Source: Falsibacillus albus (GTDB lineage Bacteria > Bacillota > Bacilli > Bacillales > DSM-25281). Taken from it: a stretch of 64,000 nucleotides of DNA. The translations under genes were made by a program, and so were the position numbers. The notes under the pieces are model-generated. The model was not told the DNA's origin, did no database searches, and was given only the letters and a program-made list of their open reading frames with translations. The stretch is from the NCBI RefSeq assembly GCF_003668575.1, contig NZ_RCVZ01000010.1, forward strand, positions 118,461-182,460, in the 5' to 3' direction. Positions 25,663-34,663 of the stretch are shown piece by piece. Within the stretch, counting starts at the first letter, position 1; the number at the start of each line of letters is the position of its first letter.

Positions 25663-25693
25663 AATCAGTTTGTTTTCCTTTCCACCCTTTCAA
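25655..25693 (+). terminator. Terminator of the 24965-25564 pair
   Basis: GGGTGGAAA pairs with TTTCCACCC across about 14 bases and is followed by TTTC. The upstream copy of GGGTGGAAA in the 31-bp duplication could compete for the same 3' arm. Confidence 0.6.
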
Positions 25694-25717
25694 AATTACT
25701 AAGTTTTTTTATAATCA

Positions 25718-26089
25718 TTAGATTGGGCTTAAATGCTCATGTGCCACTTTCCATACATGGTCTTGTTTTCTAAATACGTTTGTGCCTCTGCCTTTCCCTT
25801 CTCTTAAACTGCCTTCTATCATTCCTTGCCAGTGGAATTGATAGATGCAAACTGCACTGGTTTCGTCAACTGCAATCCACATGACATCATTCATCTTGTA
25901 TACTTCTTCCTTGATATAACTCCAGGTCTTTTCGAAGTACTGTTTAAGATCATCCAGTCCCTTTACCGTTTCATCAGAAAAAAAATATACGGCGTCTTCG
26001 CTTATTAGTTTACATACATTATCAAAATCATGGGAATTCGTTGCCTTTTCATACATCGTCAAGGCTTCTTGTGGAGATGAAGCAAACAT
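25718..26089 (-). CDS. NTF2-like / SnoaL-type protein
   Basis: 123 residues. A typical NTF2-like fold sequence: EALTMYEKATNSHDFDNVCK, LISEDAVYFFSDETVKGLDD, then strands ending GTNVFRKQDHVWKVAHEHLSP. Members are small cone-shaped barrels with diverse enzymatic or binding roles; substrate unknown. It begins directly at the stop of the nucleotidyltransferase gene upstream, so the two are coupled. Confidence 0.8.
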   Translation of the reverse strand: MFASSPQEALTMYEKATNSHDFDNVCKLISEDAVYFFSDETVKGLDDLKQYFEKTWSYIKEEVYKMNDVMWIAVDETSAVCIYQFHWQGMIEGSLREGKGRGTNVFRKQDHVWKVAHEHLSPI

Positions 26090-26821
26090 TCAATGACCTC
26101 CTTTTTCTACCGTTTGCTTTCCCATTGAAAAACCGGCAAATAAACTCCCTCCAAACGGCTCCAATACTTGATTGACGAATTCAATGACCGCATCCTTTTC
26201 CCCTGTCACGTAAAATTTATCGAAGGCATCAACAAATTGATGGGCAATCCCTTCATCGTGATTCCTTAATGCCCGTACAATCCATTTAGATGCTCCGATC
26301 CACTTCCTGTTTGTCCGCAAAATGAATTCATGAACTTGATCTGCAAGAGAGCTGGCAATGAAAATACTTTCCGATCTTTTATTCGATCCGATAAAGTCAT
26401 CAAGCGCGTCGGTAATAAAATACTGTTTCATCTTGATGGTTTCATCCGTCCACGGTGCCGGTCCTTCATCCAAAATTCCTTCTGCCTGCTTCTTGATCAT
26501 TTCCAGACCTGCAAAGTCTTTGATGATGATGCCTTCAGCCAACATTCTTTGCAATGATGGGCGGGCACGGTCATAATCGCTTTTAAAATATGCTTCATAG
26601 CTTGTCATCGAGTGGACAAACATTTCGATGGGCCATCCATTGAATATTACTGATTCACGATAGGCAGATTGCAAACCATCTACAAAAATCACAATATCCA
26701 GATCTGAAGTCTCTGTTTGCTCCCCTCTGACAACACTCCCCGCCAGCATAGCCCCGCTGCATTCAGAATATTGTTCGTCGATGAATCTTTTCGCTGCTTC
26801 CAGCGGCGACATTTTTTTCAA
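26090..26821 (-). CDS. Nucleotidyltransferase-domain protein
   Basis: 243 residues. MNT-type core near residues 24-46: AMLAGSVVRGEQTETSDLDIVIF, i.e. GS-x-x-RGE and D-x-D with the third carboxylate probably in the next strand (PIEMFVHS). The C-terminal half is helical, as in kanamycin-type nucleotidyltransferases. Substrate unknown. It precedes the NTF2-like gene with no gap. Confidence 0.75.
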   Translation of the reverse strand: MKKMSPLEAAKRFIDEQYSECSGAMLAGSVVRGEQTETSDLDIVIFVDGLQSAYRESVIFNGWPIEMFVHSMTSYEAYFKSDYDRARPSLQRMLAEGIIIKDFAGLEMIKKQAEGILDEGPAPWTDETIKMKQYFITDALDDFIGSNKRSESIFIASSLADQVHEFILRTNRKWIGASKWIVRALRNHDEGIAHQFVDAFDKFYVTGEKDAVIEFVNQVLEPFGGSLFAGFSMGKQTVEKGGH

Positions 26822-26886
26822 GAGCTCTTCCTCCTATCAAAATTTTATTAAGTAATAGTTTGTTAGATACTGCTTCCTTCATGAAT

Positions 26887-27678
26887 TTATTGATAAAAAC
26901 TTGCAATCATTTTTGCAGCCGGCAAAATAAATGCCTGTCCAAGCAGTGTTCCTAAAAACTTAGAGAGAATGAGCATGACAACAAGCGCCTTGACATCCCC
27001 ATAAGGACGTTTACCGCGAAGTGCTTGATCGGTTATGATGGCTGATTGAGGGTCAACCAGTATCGTCAAGAGAATGGTGGCAACCCCATTAATCATTCCT
27101 GATGATGCCGATGCTGCCAATCTATGCTCCTCGCTGACAAAAAAGGCCGCATAATAAGCCGAGAGGACCCCGATTGTATAGATTGCGGTGATGAGTGTAT
27201 TTAAAAGGAGGAATCGTTTGGGTATTTCTCGGTATCTCAATCTTGCAAGCATACTTTTCCTTGGCTTTGTCGTGGTTTTTACCATACGTTTTATATTGTG
27301 GACACTCAATGCTTCGACGACGATGGATGGAATCGATCCTTTAACTTCAAGACGGTCCACAGCTTTGGAAAAAACCTTCAAGAATGTCGGAATGAGGACA
27401 ATGCCCAACAAAGTGCCTAGACTTGAAGCTAAAATTACGAGCCGGATATCATTTAACGGATCATCATGATGCAAAATTTTAAACCCAATCAACCCGCCGA
27501 TTAAAGGCGCTTGAAACATATTGGCAGTACGGGATAGCAAGACAAAAATATTAAACAATGAAATCGATAAGGCAAATTTTCCGCTCTTTACGGAATTCAA
27601 CCTCACTGAATAAGCTAGTGTATCAACGAAATGGATGATCATCGTCAGTGCAGTCAACTCGATTAAGCGAATATCCAT
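26887..27678 (-). CDS. amj: Amj-type lipid II flippase
   Basis: 263 residues with six or more membrane helices. The N-terminus LTMIIHFVDTLAYSVRLNSV, the segment VLLSRTANMFQAPLIG and the C-terminal DPQSAIITDQALRGKRPYGD match what I know of Amj (YdaH), the alternative to MurJ for moving lipid II across the membrane in B. subtilis. There Amj is induced by sigma-M when MurJ is lost. It lies 52 bp after a nucleotidyltransferase gene on the same strand, possibly at the end of that transcript. Confidence 0.75.
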   Translation of the reverse strand: MDIRLIELTALTMIIHFVDTLAYSVRLNSVKSGKFALSISLFNIFVLLSRTANMFQAPLIGGLIGFKILHHDDPLNDIRLVILASSLGTLLGIVLIPTFLKVFSKAVDRLEVKGSIPSIVVEALSVHNIKRMVKTTTKPRKSMLARLRYREIPKRFLLLNTLITAIYTIGVLSAYYAAFFVSEEHRLAASASSGMINGVATILLTILVDPQSAIITDQALRGKRPYGDVKALVVMLILSKFLGTLLGQAFILPAAKMIASFYQ

Positions 27679-27730
27679 TTTTGTTCTCCTTTGTTTATCG
27701 ATTAAAATCTCTCAATGTGATGCACCTTGA

Positions 27731-28285
27731 TCAACGCCATTTTTCCTGCCAATTTTTCTTGAGAATCCTATTTTCATAAATGGATGCAAGCTTCTGATCT
27801 TTGCAAAAATAGGGAACGGGCCGCACTTGCATGCTTAAGGCGTCTTCAACACCCCATGGGGCAGCAAGTTCGATTTCATCCCAATCATTCAGATTTAACC
27901 CAATCGCAGTTGCAGTTTCTGGGAACCTTGATATGGCATCAACTGAGCTTTTATATGGTTTCATTCCGTTAATGTGATGCATCCTTGCCTCGTTTTTCAC
28001 CGACCAAGGAACACCTGGGAGCAATTCACTTAATCGTCTTTCATATGCCTTCTCGTATTTTTCCTCCAACCTATCTTCATCGAAAAAAATCACATCGATA
28101 TTATCCAAAGGTGTCCATTCATAGAATCCGTGAAGCACATCCCAAATCTTCGTCCTGACAAATCCTGCGCATACCCACCAATCCGGCAGGTTCAGCTGCT
28201 GTACCTCTTGCAGGATATCCAAACACCATTCATCTTCTTTAAAGAAACTGATCACTTTCCCACGGTCACTCATTCTATTTCTCAT
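27731..28285 (-). CDS. Nucleotidyltransferase family protein (PF06042-like)
   Basis: 184 residues from ATG 28285 (MRNRMSDRG), overlapping the end of the phosphatase gene by 11 nt; ATG 28273 is a second option. Motifs of the DUF925/PF06042 family: LPDWWVCAGFVRTKIWDVLHG and PLDNIDVIFFDEDRL (D-x-D-like), then AMSRFPE-like DAISRFPETATAIGLN. Members are predicted nucleotidyltransferases of unknown substrate. It is the last of a packed run tyrS-Nudix-phosphatase-this gene. Confidence 0.75.
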   Translation of the reverse strand: MRNRMSDRGKVISFFKEDEWCLDILQEVQQLNLPDWWVCAGFVRTKIWDVLHGFYEWTPLDNIDVIFFDEDRLEEKYEKAYERRLSELLPGVPWSVKNEARMHHINGMKPYKSSVDAISRFPETATAIGLNLNDWDEIELAAPWGVEDALSMQVRPVPYFCKDQKLASIYENRILKKNWQEKWR

Positions 28286-28814
28286 ACAAATACAGCCTTC
28301 CGTTTTTAGGATTCCTGATGGCTGGTCCACGATACCCCCTCATGCTCAATTCCTTTTGCATGTAGATCATCATGGCACCATGGCCGACAATCAAGATCTG
28401 TTCATGTAAGCTATTTTCCAATTCATCTAAAAAAACATTGATCCTTTGAATGATCAGGGGTTTTCGTTCGAGCTGGGAATGGTGATGGAGCAGCCAGGCT
28501 ATCCGAAGGAGAATCGCCCACCCCCAAAATGGCAGTTTCACATTTCGTTTGAACAGCGGATACATTTTGATTTCCCGAATTGCCGGTTCTTGGATGATCC
28601 TTCCATCAAACAACGCCTCTGCTGTTGTAACTGCCCGGGGCAAATCGCTTGAGTAGCAGCACTCCCATTTAACATCGCCCAAGTGGACCTCACCTTTCTT
28701 CACTTCCGCCTGATCATATTCTGCAAACCAGGCCATAATATCTTCCTGTGAGACCATTTTGTTTTGAGGCTGATCGTGGAGTACTTTAAAATGGCGGACA
28801 AGACCAATTTTCAT
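28275..28814 (-). CDS. Histidine phosphatase family protein
   Basis: 179 residues. Phosphoglycerate-mutase-like motifs: LVRHFKV (RHG variant carrying the phosphorylated His), CYSSDLPRAVTTAEALF, and the second His in ILIVGHGAMM. The family dephosphorylates small molecules or proteins. It overlaps the preceding Nudix gene by four bases (ATGA) and the next gene by 11 nt. Confidence 0.85.
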   Translation of the reverse strand: MKIGLVRHFKVLHDQPQNKMVSQEDIMAWFAEYDQAEVKKGEVHLGDVKWECCYSSDLPRAVTTAEALFDGRIIQEPAIREIKMYPLFKRNVKLPFWGWAILLRIAWLLHHHSQLERKPLIIQRINVFLDELENSLHEQILIVGHGAMMIYMQKELSMRGYRGPAIRNPKNGRLYLYEK

Positions 28815-29260
28815 CTCCTTTCCCTCCCCATTTTATGTACTGTCTCCAGTGCCCAAGCCTGATGCTCATGGAAAAGCATTTTTTGTGCATCCTCTATATT
28901 CATCCATTGAAGTTCATGATCAGGTTCAATCGGATTGGTCACTTTTTCTCCTAAAGATGCCAGATAAAAAAATCCGATGCTTTTCATTGCTTCCCCTTTT
29001 GAAGAAAGAAAATATTGATCTGCACTGCCAATGAATGTGGCGATTTCAATCTCGTGGCCCAATTCCTCCAGACATTCCCTTGCTAAGCAGATATATTGGG
29101 TTTCACCTTCTTCGATTCCGCCGCCAGGCAAAAAGAATCGTCCGCTTCCAGTTCGGACAATTCCTGCCTTTTCACTTTTTTGATCCAAAACAACCGCATA
29201 AACACCGTGTCGTTCTCGATATTCAACTTCCTTTTTTTTATTCCCAAATACTCTTTTCAT
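28811..29260 (-). CDS. Nudix hydrolase
   Basis: 149 residues. The Nudix box is complete: GGGIEEGETQYICLARECLEELG (G-x5-E-x7-RE-x2-EE-x-G pattern with Cys between RE and EE). The domain starts after a short basic N-terminus. It begins three bases after the tyrS stop and overlaps the phosphatase gene by four bases, so it belongs to the tyrS transcript. Confidence 0.88.
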   Translation of the reverse strand: MKRVFGNKKKEVEYRERHGVYAVVLDQKSEKAGIVRTGSGRFFLPGGGIEEGETQYICLARECLEELGHEIEIATFIGSADQYFLSSKGEAMKSIGFFYLASLGEKVTNPIEPDHELQWMNIEDAQKMLFHEHQAWALETVHKMGRERR

Positions 29261-29263
29261 TAC

Positions 29264-30517
29264 TTACCCTTCTTTTCTTAACAATTTCACGAATTTCCTC
29301 TTCCCGACCTGAATGACCATTCCTTCAACTACAATCAAATTTTGGTGGATATCCTTTATTTTTTCCCCGTCGATTTTCACTCCGCCATTTAAAATCATTT
29401 TCCTTGCCTCCCCTTTGGATCTAAGCAGCTCCAATTCTACCAGCAAGTCAATGACCAGTACCTCCCCATCAAAATCCACTACTACAACAGGGATCTCATC
29501 CGGCATTCCGCCATTTTGGAAAACAGATGTAAAGTGCTTTTCAGCTTCGGCAGCAGCCTCATTCCCGTGATACATGGCAACAATCGTTTTGGCCAGGAGC
29601 ATTTTAGCATCGCGTGGATGGAGCGTCCCATTCAGTAGATCCTGTTTGACTGTTTCCTTTTCTTCAACAGTAAGGTCGGTTACAAGCTCGAAGTATTTTA
29701 TCATCAGATCGTCCGGAATTGACATGGTTTTACCGTACATCTCATGAGGCTTTTCATCGATTCCGATGTAGTTATGCTTCGACTTCGACATCTTTTCCAC
29801 CCCATCAAGCCCTTCCAGCAATGGGAGAAGGATGACAACCTGTTTCTCTTTGCCGAAATGGTCTTGTAAATGTCTGCCCATGAGGACATTGAAATGCTGA
29901 TCTGTCCCCCCAAGTTCGACATCGCTTTCCAGCATGACCGAATCGTATCCTTGCATAAGCGGGTAGAAAAATTCATGAAGCGAAATCGGTTTTCCCTCCG
30001 CCAAGCGGTTGGAAAAGTCATTTCTCTCCAACAAACGGGCTACTGTGATACTTGCGGCAAGATGAATGATATCTTCAAGTTTAAGTTCCTTAAGCCACTT
30101 TGAATTGTAGTGGAGCTCCACTTTGCTCATATCAAGAACTTTCCCGAATTGTTCAAAGTAAGTCATCGCATTATGCTTGACTTCCTCGTCGGTAAGCTGC
30201 TTCCTTGCTGCCGTCTTTCCTGTTGGATCACCTATCTTTCCCGTGAAATCCCCGATGATGAGCTGGATGATGTGGCCATTTTCCTGAAACTGCTTCAATT
30301 TATTCAACACGACTGTATGGCCGATATGCACATCTGGAGCGGATGGATCAAGGCCCAGCTTGATTTTCAACGGTTTGTCCGTCAAAATGGATCGCGCCAG
30401 CTTTTGTTTCAATTCAATCGAAGGAATGATTTCTTCCACACCGCCGGCATAGATTGAAAACTGCCTTTCCAATTCTTCTTTTTGCTCAGCCGAAAGCTTT
30501 TCAAATATGTTTTCCAT
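29264..30517 (-). CDS. tyrS: Tyrosyl-tRNA synthetase (TyrZ-like type)
   Basis: 417 residues from ATG 30517, eight bases after AGGAGG. Class I motifs: HIGH in [11 protein letters not shown] and KMSKS in [11 protein letters not shown]; tyrosine-binding region [20 protein letters not shown]-terminal S4-like RNA-binding domain ([21 protein letters not shown]). The [20 protein letters not shown] segment is that of the TyrZ-like group rather than the main B. subtilis TyrS. A Tyr-specific T-box leader precedes it, with repeat copy C between leader and gene. It attaches tyrosine to tRNA(Tyr). Confidence 0.92.
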   Translation of the reverse strand: MENIFEKLSAEQKEELERQFSIYAGGVEEIIPSIELKQKLARSILTDKPLKIKLGLDPSAPDVHIGHTVVLNKLKQFQENGHIIQLIIGDFTGKIGDPTGKTAARKQLTDEEVKHNAMTYFEQFGKVLDMSKVELHYNSKWLKELKLEDIIHLAASITVARLLERNDFSNRLAEGKPISLHEFFYPLMQGYDSVMLESDVELGGTDQHFNVLMGRHLQDHFGKEKQVVILLPLLEGLDGVEKMSKSKHNYIGIDEKPHEMYGKTMSIPDDLMIKYFELVTDLTVEEKETVKQDLLNGTLHPRDAKMLLAKTIVAMYHGNEAAAEAEKHFTSVFQNGGMPDEIPVVVVDFDGEVLVIDLLVELELLRSKGEARKMILNGGVKIDGEKIKDIHQNLIVVEGMVIQVGKRKFVKLLRKEG

Positions 30518-30584
30518 TTCCAATTCCTCCTTTTAAAAATAGGCCATATCAAACCTTGGTGTTGATATAAGCCTGTTTCCAGCT

Positions 30585-30750
30585 GTTGATTGGAGTGCAA
30601 GTCGTAGACTCCGGCGGGAAAAGCGGAGTCAGGGAGACCCTGGAGGGGCTACGCGGATGTTCGATTAAGTTCGGCACGTCCTGTGCCAACATCGAACGAC
30701 CTCACTTCCTGTGAGGCCCGCGGAAAGCGAAGACTTGCACGGAAATCAAC
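30585..30750 (-). repeat. Intergenic repeat, copy C, between the Tyr T-box and tyrS
   Basis: A 166-bp copy from GTTGATTGGAGTGCAAGTCG to CACGGAAATCAAC. It shares the central palindrome (CGGATGTTCGATTAAGTTCGG / GTGCCAACATCGAACGACCT) with copies A, B and D; the inner right part differs (GCGGAGTCAGGGAGACCCTG). It separates the T-box terminator from the tyrS ribosome binding site by more than 200 bp and would be co-transcribed with tyrS. Confidence 0.85.
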
Positions 30751-30780
30751 CGTTATATTTAACAAAGCCTAAAAATAAAA

Positions 30781-31015
30781 AAAACGCCCCTATAAAAAGG
30801 GACGTGGCTGTATCACGCGGTACCACCCTCGTTGAAGAAATATTCTTCCACTCATAGGATAACGGATCGACCGTCCCTTGCTACTGCAATGTTCACAAAG
30901 GATGTTCAAGAAGGTAATTCACGCTTATTTATGCGCCGATTCTCAACAGCCATCGGCTTTCTGTGCCAGGGAAATAAGCAGCTACTTGCTTCCATCAATA
31001 CATAGAACAATATTC
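30781..31015 (-). promoter_or_regulatory. Tyrosine T-box leader
   Basis: On the minus strand the T-box core GGGTGGTACCGCG lies at 30828-30816 and the terminator stem ACGTCCC ... GGGGCGT with eight following T at about 30806-30778. The Stem I specifier region reads GAATTACCTTC, placing the Tyr codon TAC at 30916-30914. Uncharged tRNA(Tyr) would bind both places and promote read-through into tyrS and the genes coupled to it. The 5' end is approximate. Confidence 0.9.
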
Positions 31016-31152
31016 TTTTGTTATTTTTTTCTAAATGCAATTAATATTACGAATATTTTAGCTGAATCTAATCCTAAAAACAAGAAATATTTACAATTTC
31101 ACGTTACAATATAATTGACTGCTGTCCATACATATATAAAGGAGTGAAGGGA

Positions 31153-31620
31153 ATGAAAGAAATCGATCGCATTTTGGACCAGCTTGAAGCTTCCATGAAC
31201 GGAAATGCTTGGCACGGTCCTTCCTTATTCGAACTCTTATACGAAATTGACGCTGAACGCGCTGCTGCCTATCCCTGTACATCCGTCCATTCCATCTGGG
31301 AAATCGTCCTCCATCTGACATCCACACACGAACTGGTGATCAAGCGGCTTCAAGGGATCGATGCTGTATCAAATGAAAAAGATGATTGGCCGTCAGTTAC
31401 ATCGATTACAAATGACTCTTGGGAAGAAGATTTACAGCATTTGAAGGATCTTCACCTTCAGCTGTTGACTGAGATCCATCGATTAGCCGACACAGAATTG
31501 GACAACCCCATTGTTGAAGGGTTTTCCACCATCTACCGCACGCTGCACGGCGTCATCCAGCATATCCTATACCATACGGGACAAATAGCCATACTAAGAA
31601 AGCTCACCATAAATGATTAA
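31153..31620 (+). CDS. DinB-like four-helix protein
   Basis: 155 residues from ATG 31153, nine bases after AAAGGAG. DinB/DUF1572-type features: an early helix with WHGPSLFELLYEIDAERAA, His in WEIVLHLTSTHELVIKRL, and the pair HGVIQHILYHTGQIAILRK near the C-terminus. The three His would bind a divalent metal in the four-helix bundle. Members include bacillithiol-S-transferase-like enzymes; substrate unknown. Divergent from tyrS, followed 32 bp later by the AAA ATPase gene. Confidence 0.8.
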   Translation: MKEIDRILDQLEASMNGNAWHGPSLFELLYEIDAERAAAYPCTSVHSIWEIVLHLTSTHELVIKRLQGIDAVSNEKDDWPSVTSITNDSWEEDLQHLKDLHLQLLTEIHRLADTELDNPIVEGFSTIYRTLHGVIQHILYHTGQIAILRKLTIND

Positions 31621-31652
31621 AAGCCAACCCTGTACTTCGGAGTGATCAAAAA

Positions 31653-32417
31653 ATGATATCAAATTCCAGCAACCCATATATTAGACGAATCGTACTCAAA
31701 CAGGATGAAATCGAATCATACTCTGAATACCCATTCCACCTACCTGTGCTGCAAAAGCTTCATGAACTTGATTTGCACCCAAATGTCACCATTTTCATGG
31801 GCGAGAATGGAATGGGTAAAAGTACACTTTTGGAAGCGATCGCCATTGCTTCAGGATTCAATCCTGAGGGCGGCACGCTTAATTTTTCATTTTCCACATT
31901 CTATTCCCATTCCATTCTTGAACGCTATATAAAAGTCATCAAGGGGGCAAATAGACCAAAAGACGGCTTTTTCCTTAGGGCTGAAACGTTTTACAATGTC
32001 GCTTCAAAAATTGAGGAGCTCGACCGGGAGCCGCTCGGGGGAAAGCGGATCATCGATTCTTATGGCGGCCTATCCCTGCATGCCCAGTCGCATGTAGAAT
32101 CTTTTTTCTCCCTATTTTCAAACCGATTCGGCGGAAACGGCCTCTACATTTTGGATGAACCTGAAGCCGCTTTGTCTCCATTGCGTCAGCTTTCAATGCT
32201 GTGCCGGCTGCAGGAGCTCGTTAATAAGGATTCACAATTCATCATCGCCACTCATTCCCCGATCCTTATGGCTTATCCAGGGGCAAAACTCATTGAACTG
32301 ACAAAGGAAGGGCTTCATGAAACAGTTCTCGAAGACACGGGGCATTATCAAATTATGAAGCAATTCTTCCATGACAAAGAGAGGATGCTGCACCATCTTC
32401 TTCATGAGGAAGAGTGA
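31653..32417 (+). CDS. AAA family ATPase (ABC-type, unpaired)
   Basis: 254 residues. Walker A is FMGENGMGKSTLLEA near residue 50, signature region SYGGLSLHAQSHVESF, Walker B GLYILDEPEAALSP, and switch His FIIATHSPILMA. No membrane or known partner domain, so it is an AAA_21-type soluble ATPase rather than a transporter component. Role unknown. It follows the DinB-like gene on the same strand. Confidence 0.8.
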   Translation: MISNSSNPYIRRIVLKQDEIESYSEYPFHLPVLQKLHELDLHPNVTIFMGENGMGKSTLLEAIAIASGFNPEGGTLNFSFSTFYSHSILERYIKVIKGANRPKDGFFLRAETFYNVASKIEELDREPLGGKRIIDSYGGLSLHAQSHVESFFSLFSNRFGGNGLYILDEPEAALSPLRQLSMLCRLQELVNKDSQFIIATHSPILMAYPGAKLIELTKEGLHETVLEDTGHYQIMKQFFHDKERMLHHLLHEEE

Positions 32418-32701
32418 GCAATCAGAGATTTGAATAATCCCTTTTTCTTGAATAAATTGATAAAGGGTCTTTGTTTACATAATATTTTTATAGTAAATGT
32501 CTATAGCATTCAGATTTATAAATTCCCAAATTCCAAACAAATTCATTAGGCATTTCCGGGCTTGGGTTCCGTTTGAGTTTTCAGCCTTTGAAAACGGGCG
32601 GTATTTCGGGCTAATTGCTACCATTTCACCTTCCTCTCTGTGGAAACGGGCACGATTTCGAGCTGCTAGTAACCACCTCGCATTGATCAAAAAAAACCTA
32701 T
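32418..32701. other. Non-coding stretch with degenerate short repeats
   Basis: No gene supported. A weak hairpin (AATCCCTTTTTCTTG ... GATAAAGGGTCTTTG) near 32437-32473 may end the ATPase transcript. Further right, phrases such as TTCCGGGCTTGGG, AAAACGGGCGGTATTTCGGG and GAAACGGGCACGATTTCG recur with variation and recall the periodic region at 40020-40475. A 79-codon minus-strand frame (32475-32714) lacks a ribosome binding site. Confidence 0.4.
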
Positions 32702-32869
32702 TTACAAATGCCAAAGCATGAATCCAAGGATTAAAAAGATTGTCAAAAATCCTCCCAGGACTACTTGATTATGGATGTCCTTTTTATTGGACAACTTTTG
32801 AAGCATTGCCGTTAAATTCAAAAACCATAGCAGTCCGATTAAAGGAATCAAAACGATGAAATAATCCAT
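32702..32869 (-). CDS. Small membrane protein (55 residues)
   Basis: Starts at ATG 32869, ten bases after AGGAAGAGG, and ends at TAA 32704-32702. It has two hydrophobic helices: MDYFIVLIPLIGLLWFLNLT and GGFLTIFLILGFMLWHL, joined by a polar loop QKLSNKKDIHNQ. No family recognised. It lies 73 bp downstream of the pepF stop and may be the last gene of the CamS-pepF transcript. Confidence 0.55.
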   Translation of the reverse strand: MDYFIVLIPLIGLLWFLNLTAMLQKLSNKKDIHNQVVLGGFLTIFLILGFMLWHL

Positions 32870-32942
32870 AAAATATCAACCTCTTCCTTCCTCATACTAA
32901 AACAGGCTGCTAGGATTTCCCTAAACAGCCTGAGATCAATGT

Positions 32943-34643
32943 TTATCCTTCTTTTTCGATTTCCATGATTTCATCTTTTACGAATGCCATCAGTTCCTTC
33001 ACCATCTCTGCGGAAAAATCAAATCGGATGCCTGCCACTTCGTATACTTCCTTTAAGGATTTCGTATTGCCAAGCGCCAGTGCCTCTTTATAATTGGATA
33101 GAGTTGCTTCTGGATTATCTTTGTATTGCTTATACATTTGAAGTGCACCAAGCTGTGCGATAACATATTCAATGTAGTAGAACGGGACCTCGAATATGTG
33201 AAGGACAAACAGCCACCGTGACTCTCGCACATAATCATATCCATCCCAGTCAATGACACCCGCATCGAGCATTTGACTGATTTCAAGATATTTTTGCATT
33301 CGCTCTTCCTTTGAATGGTCCGGATTTTCGTACATCCAATGCTGGAAGAGATCGATCTTTACGCCCTCCGGCAGGAATTTGACCGTATGTTTGAGTTGAT
33401 CAAGCTTTGCTTGCTTTAAATCCTCTTGATCGGGATAAAATAGGTGCCATTTATCCATCGTCAGCAATTCCATCGTCATGCTGGCGAGCTCCGAGGATTC
33501 CATCGGTGTATCCCTGTAGTAGGATAAATCGATGGAGCGTTTGAAATCGTTATGTATGCAGTGTCCCATCTCATGGAAAAGCGTCAGCATATCTGAATGG
33601 GTCCTTGATGCATTCATGAAAATATAGGACAGCTCAGAAACTGGGAGGGGAGTGCAAAAGCCTCCAGGAGATTTATTTTTCCTATTCTCCAAATCAAGCA
33701 TGCCTTTCTTATTCATGAGAATGATCAATTCAGAAAAGCGGGGATCGATTTCGCCTAATACAGTAGAAGTCTTTTCAATTAATTCTGGAATATCTTTAAA
33801 GGGGCGCAGTGGACGCTGATCTGCAGGAACTGCTTTTATATCGTAGGGCCGCAGCTTATCCACACCAAGTGCTGTTTTCTGCTTTTCCTGGATTTCCTTC
33901 AGTAACGGCAGCGCATGTTTTCGAATCGATTCTGCCAGCTCTTTGCAGTCCTCTGGCGTATAGTCGAAGCGCTCATATTTCTTGAACATATAATCCCGAT
34001 AGTTTTTCAGCCCACTATTCTCCGCCTTTTCTTTTCGAATGACAAGGAGCTTGCTCATGATCTCCTGCAGCGGATCTTTAATCTCCAGCATCGATTCGGA
34101 TATCAAGCTATACGCTTTTTTCCGAATTTCCCGATTGGGATCTTCCAAGAACGGAGTAAGCTGTGTAAGCGTCATTTCATTCCCGTTCCAATCCACCGTC
34201 AAGCTCCCGGTCAGTTCAAAATATTGCGTTGCCAGCTTATCCTCTTCGATTTCCAGCTCGACATTTTTTTCATTAAAAAGTTTTTGGGCCATCGACTTGC
34301 TGTGAATGAAGCGGCCATATTCTTCTTGATCAAGGTCATCTTTGAATGGTGATGCAAGAAATTTCTCATCGATTTTAGATTCGTATTTCTTGACCAACGG
34401 GGCAAGCTTTTCCTGATCATATTCAAAAGCCTTTTTTGCTGCCTCATCTTGATTGTAAGCCTGAAAATCAATATAATGTCCGTCCATTGCCTCGCCCAGT
34501 CCATCATATAAATCTGATACGTCAATGAGCCATGATTCAAGGGAAGTGGCTGAATCAATCTCTCTCTTCAAAAGTTCATCAAAATACCCCTTTACTTTTG
34601 TTTCGCTGCTCAAATCAAATTTTTCAATGTATACCTTTTCCAT
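32943..34643 (-). CDS. pepF: Oligoendopeptidase F (M3 family)
   Basis: 566 residues from ATG 34643 behind GGGGGATACC; the longer frame upstream overlaps camS and is not coding. The zinc motif HEMGH is present in LTLFHEMGHCIHNDFKR, with a downstream Glu in MESSELASMTMELL as third ligand. The protein is of the short M3B (PepF/YjbG-like) type that cleaves peptides of about 7-20 residues in the cytosol. It starts 20 bp after camS, so the two are likely co-transcribed. Confidence 0.88.
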   Translation of the reverse strand: MEKVYIEKFDLSSETKVKGYFDELLKREIDSATSLESWLIDVSDLYDGLGEAMDGHYIDFQAYNQDEAAKKAFEYDQEKLAPLVKKYESKIDEKFLASPFKDDLDQEEYGRFIHSKSMAQKLFNEKNVELEIEEDKLATQYFELTGSLTVDWNGNEMTLTQLTPFLEDPNREIRKKAYSLISESMLEIKDPLQEIMSKLLVIRKEKAENSGLKNYRDYMFKKYERFDYTPEDCKELAESIRKHALPLLKEIQEKQKTALGVDKLRPYDIKAVPADQRPLRPFKDIPELIEKTSTVLGEIDPRFSELIILMNKKGMLDLENRKNKSPGGFCTPLPVSELSYIFMNASRTHSDMLTLFHEMGHCIHNDFKRSIDLSYYRDTPMESSELASMTMELLTMDKWHLFYPDQEDLKQAKLDQLKHTVKFLPEGVKIDLFQHWMYENPDHSKEERMQKYLEISQMLDAGVIDWDGYDYVRESRWLFVLHIFEVPFYYIEYVIAQLGALQMYKQYKDNPEATLSNYKEALALGNTKSLKEVYEVAGIRFDFSAEMVKELMAFVKDEIMEIEKEG

Positions 34644-34663
34644 GGTATCCCCCTTTTTTCTAT

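Noticed and set aside
32475..32714. 79-codon minus-strand frame and 74-codon plus-strand frame
   Set aside because: No binding sites, overlapping on both strands, region shows degenerate short repeats.
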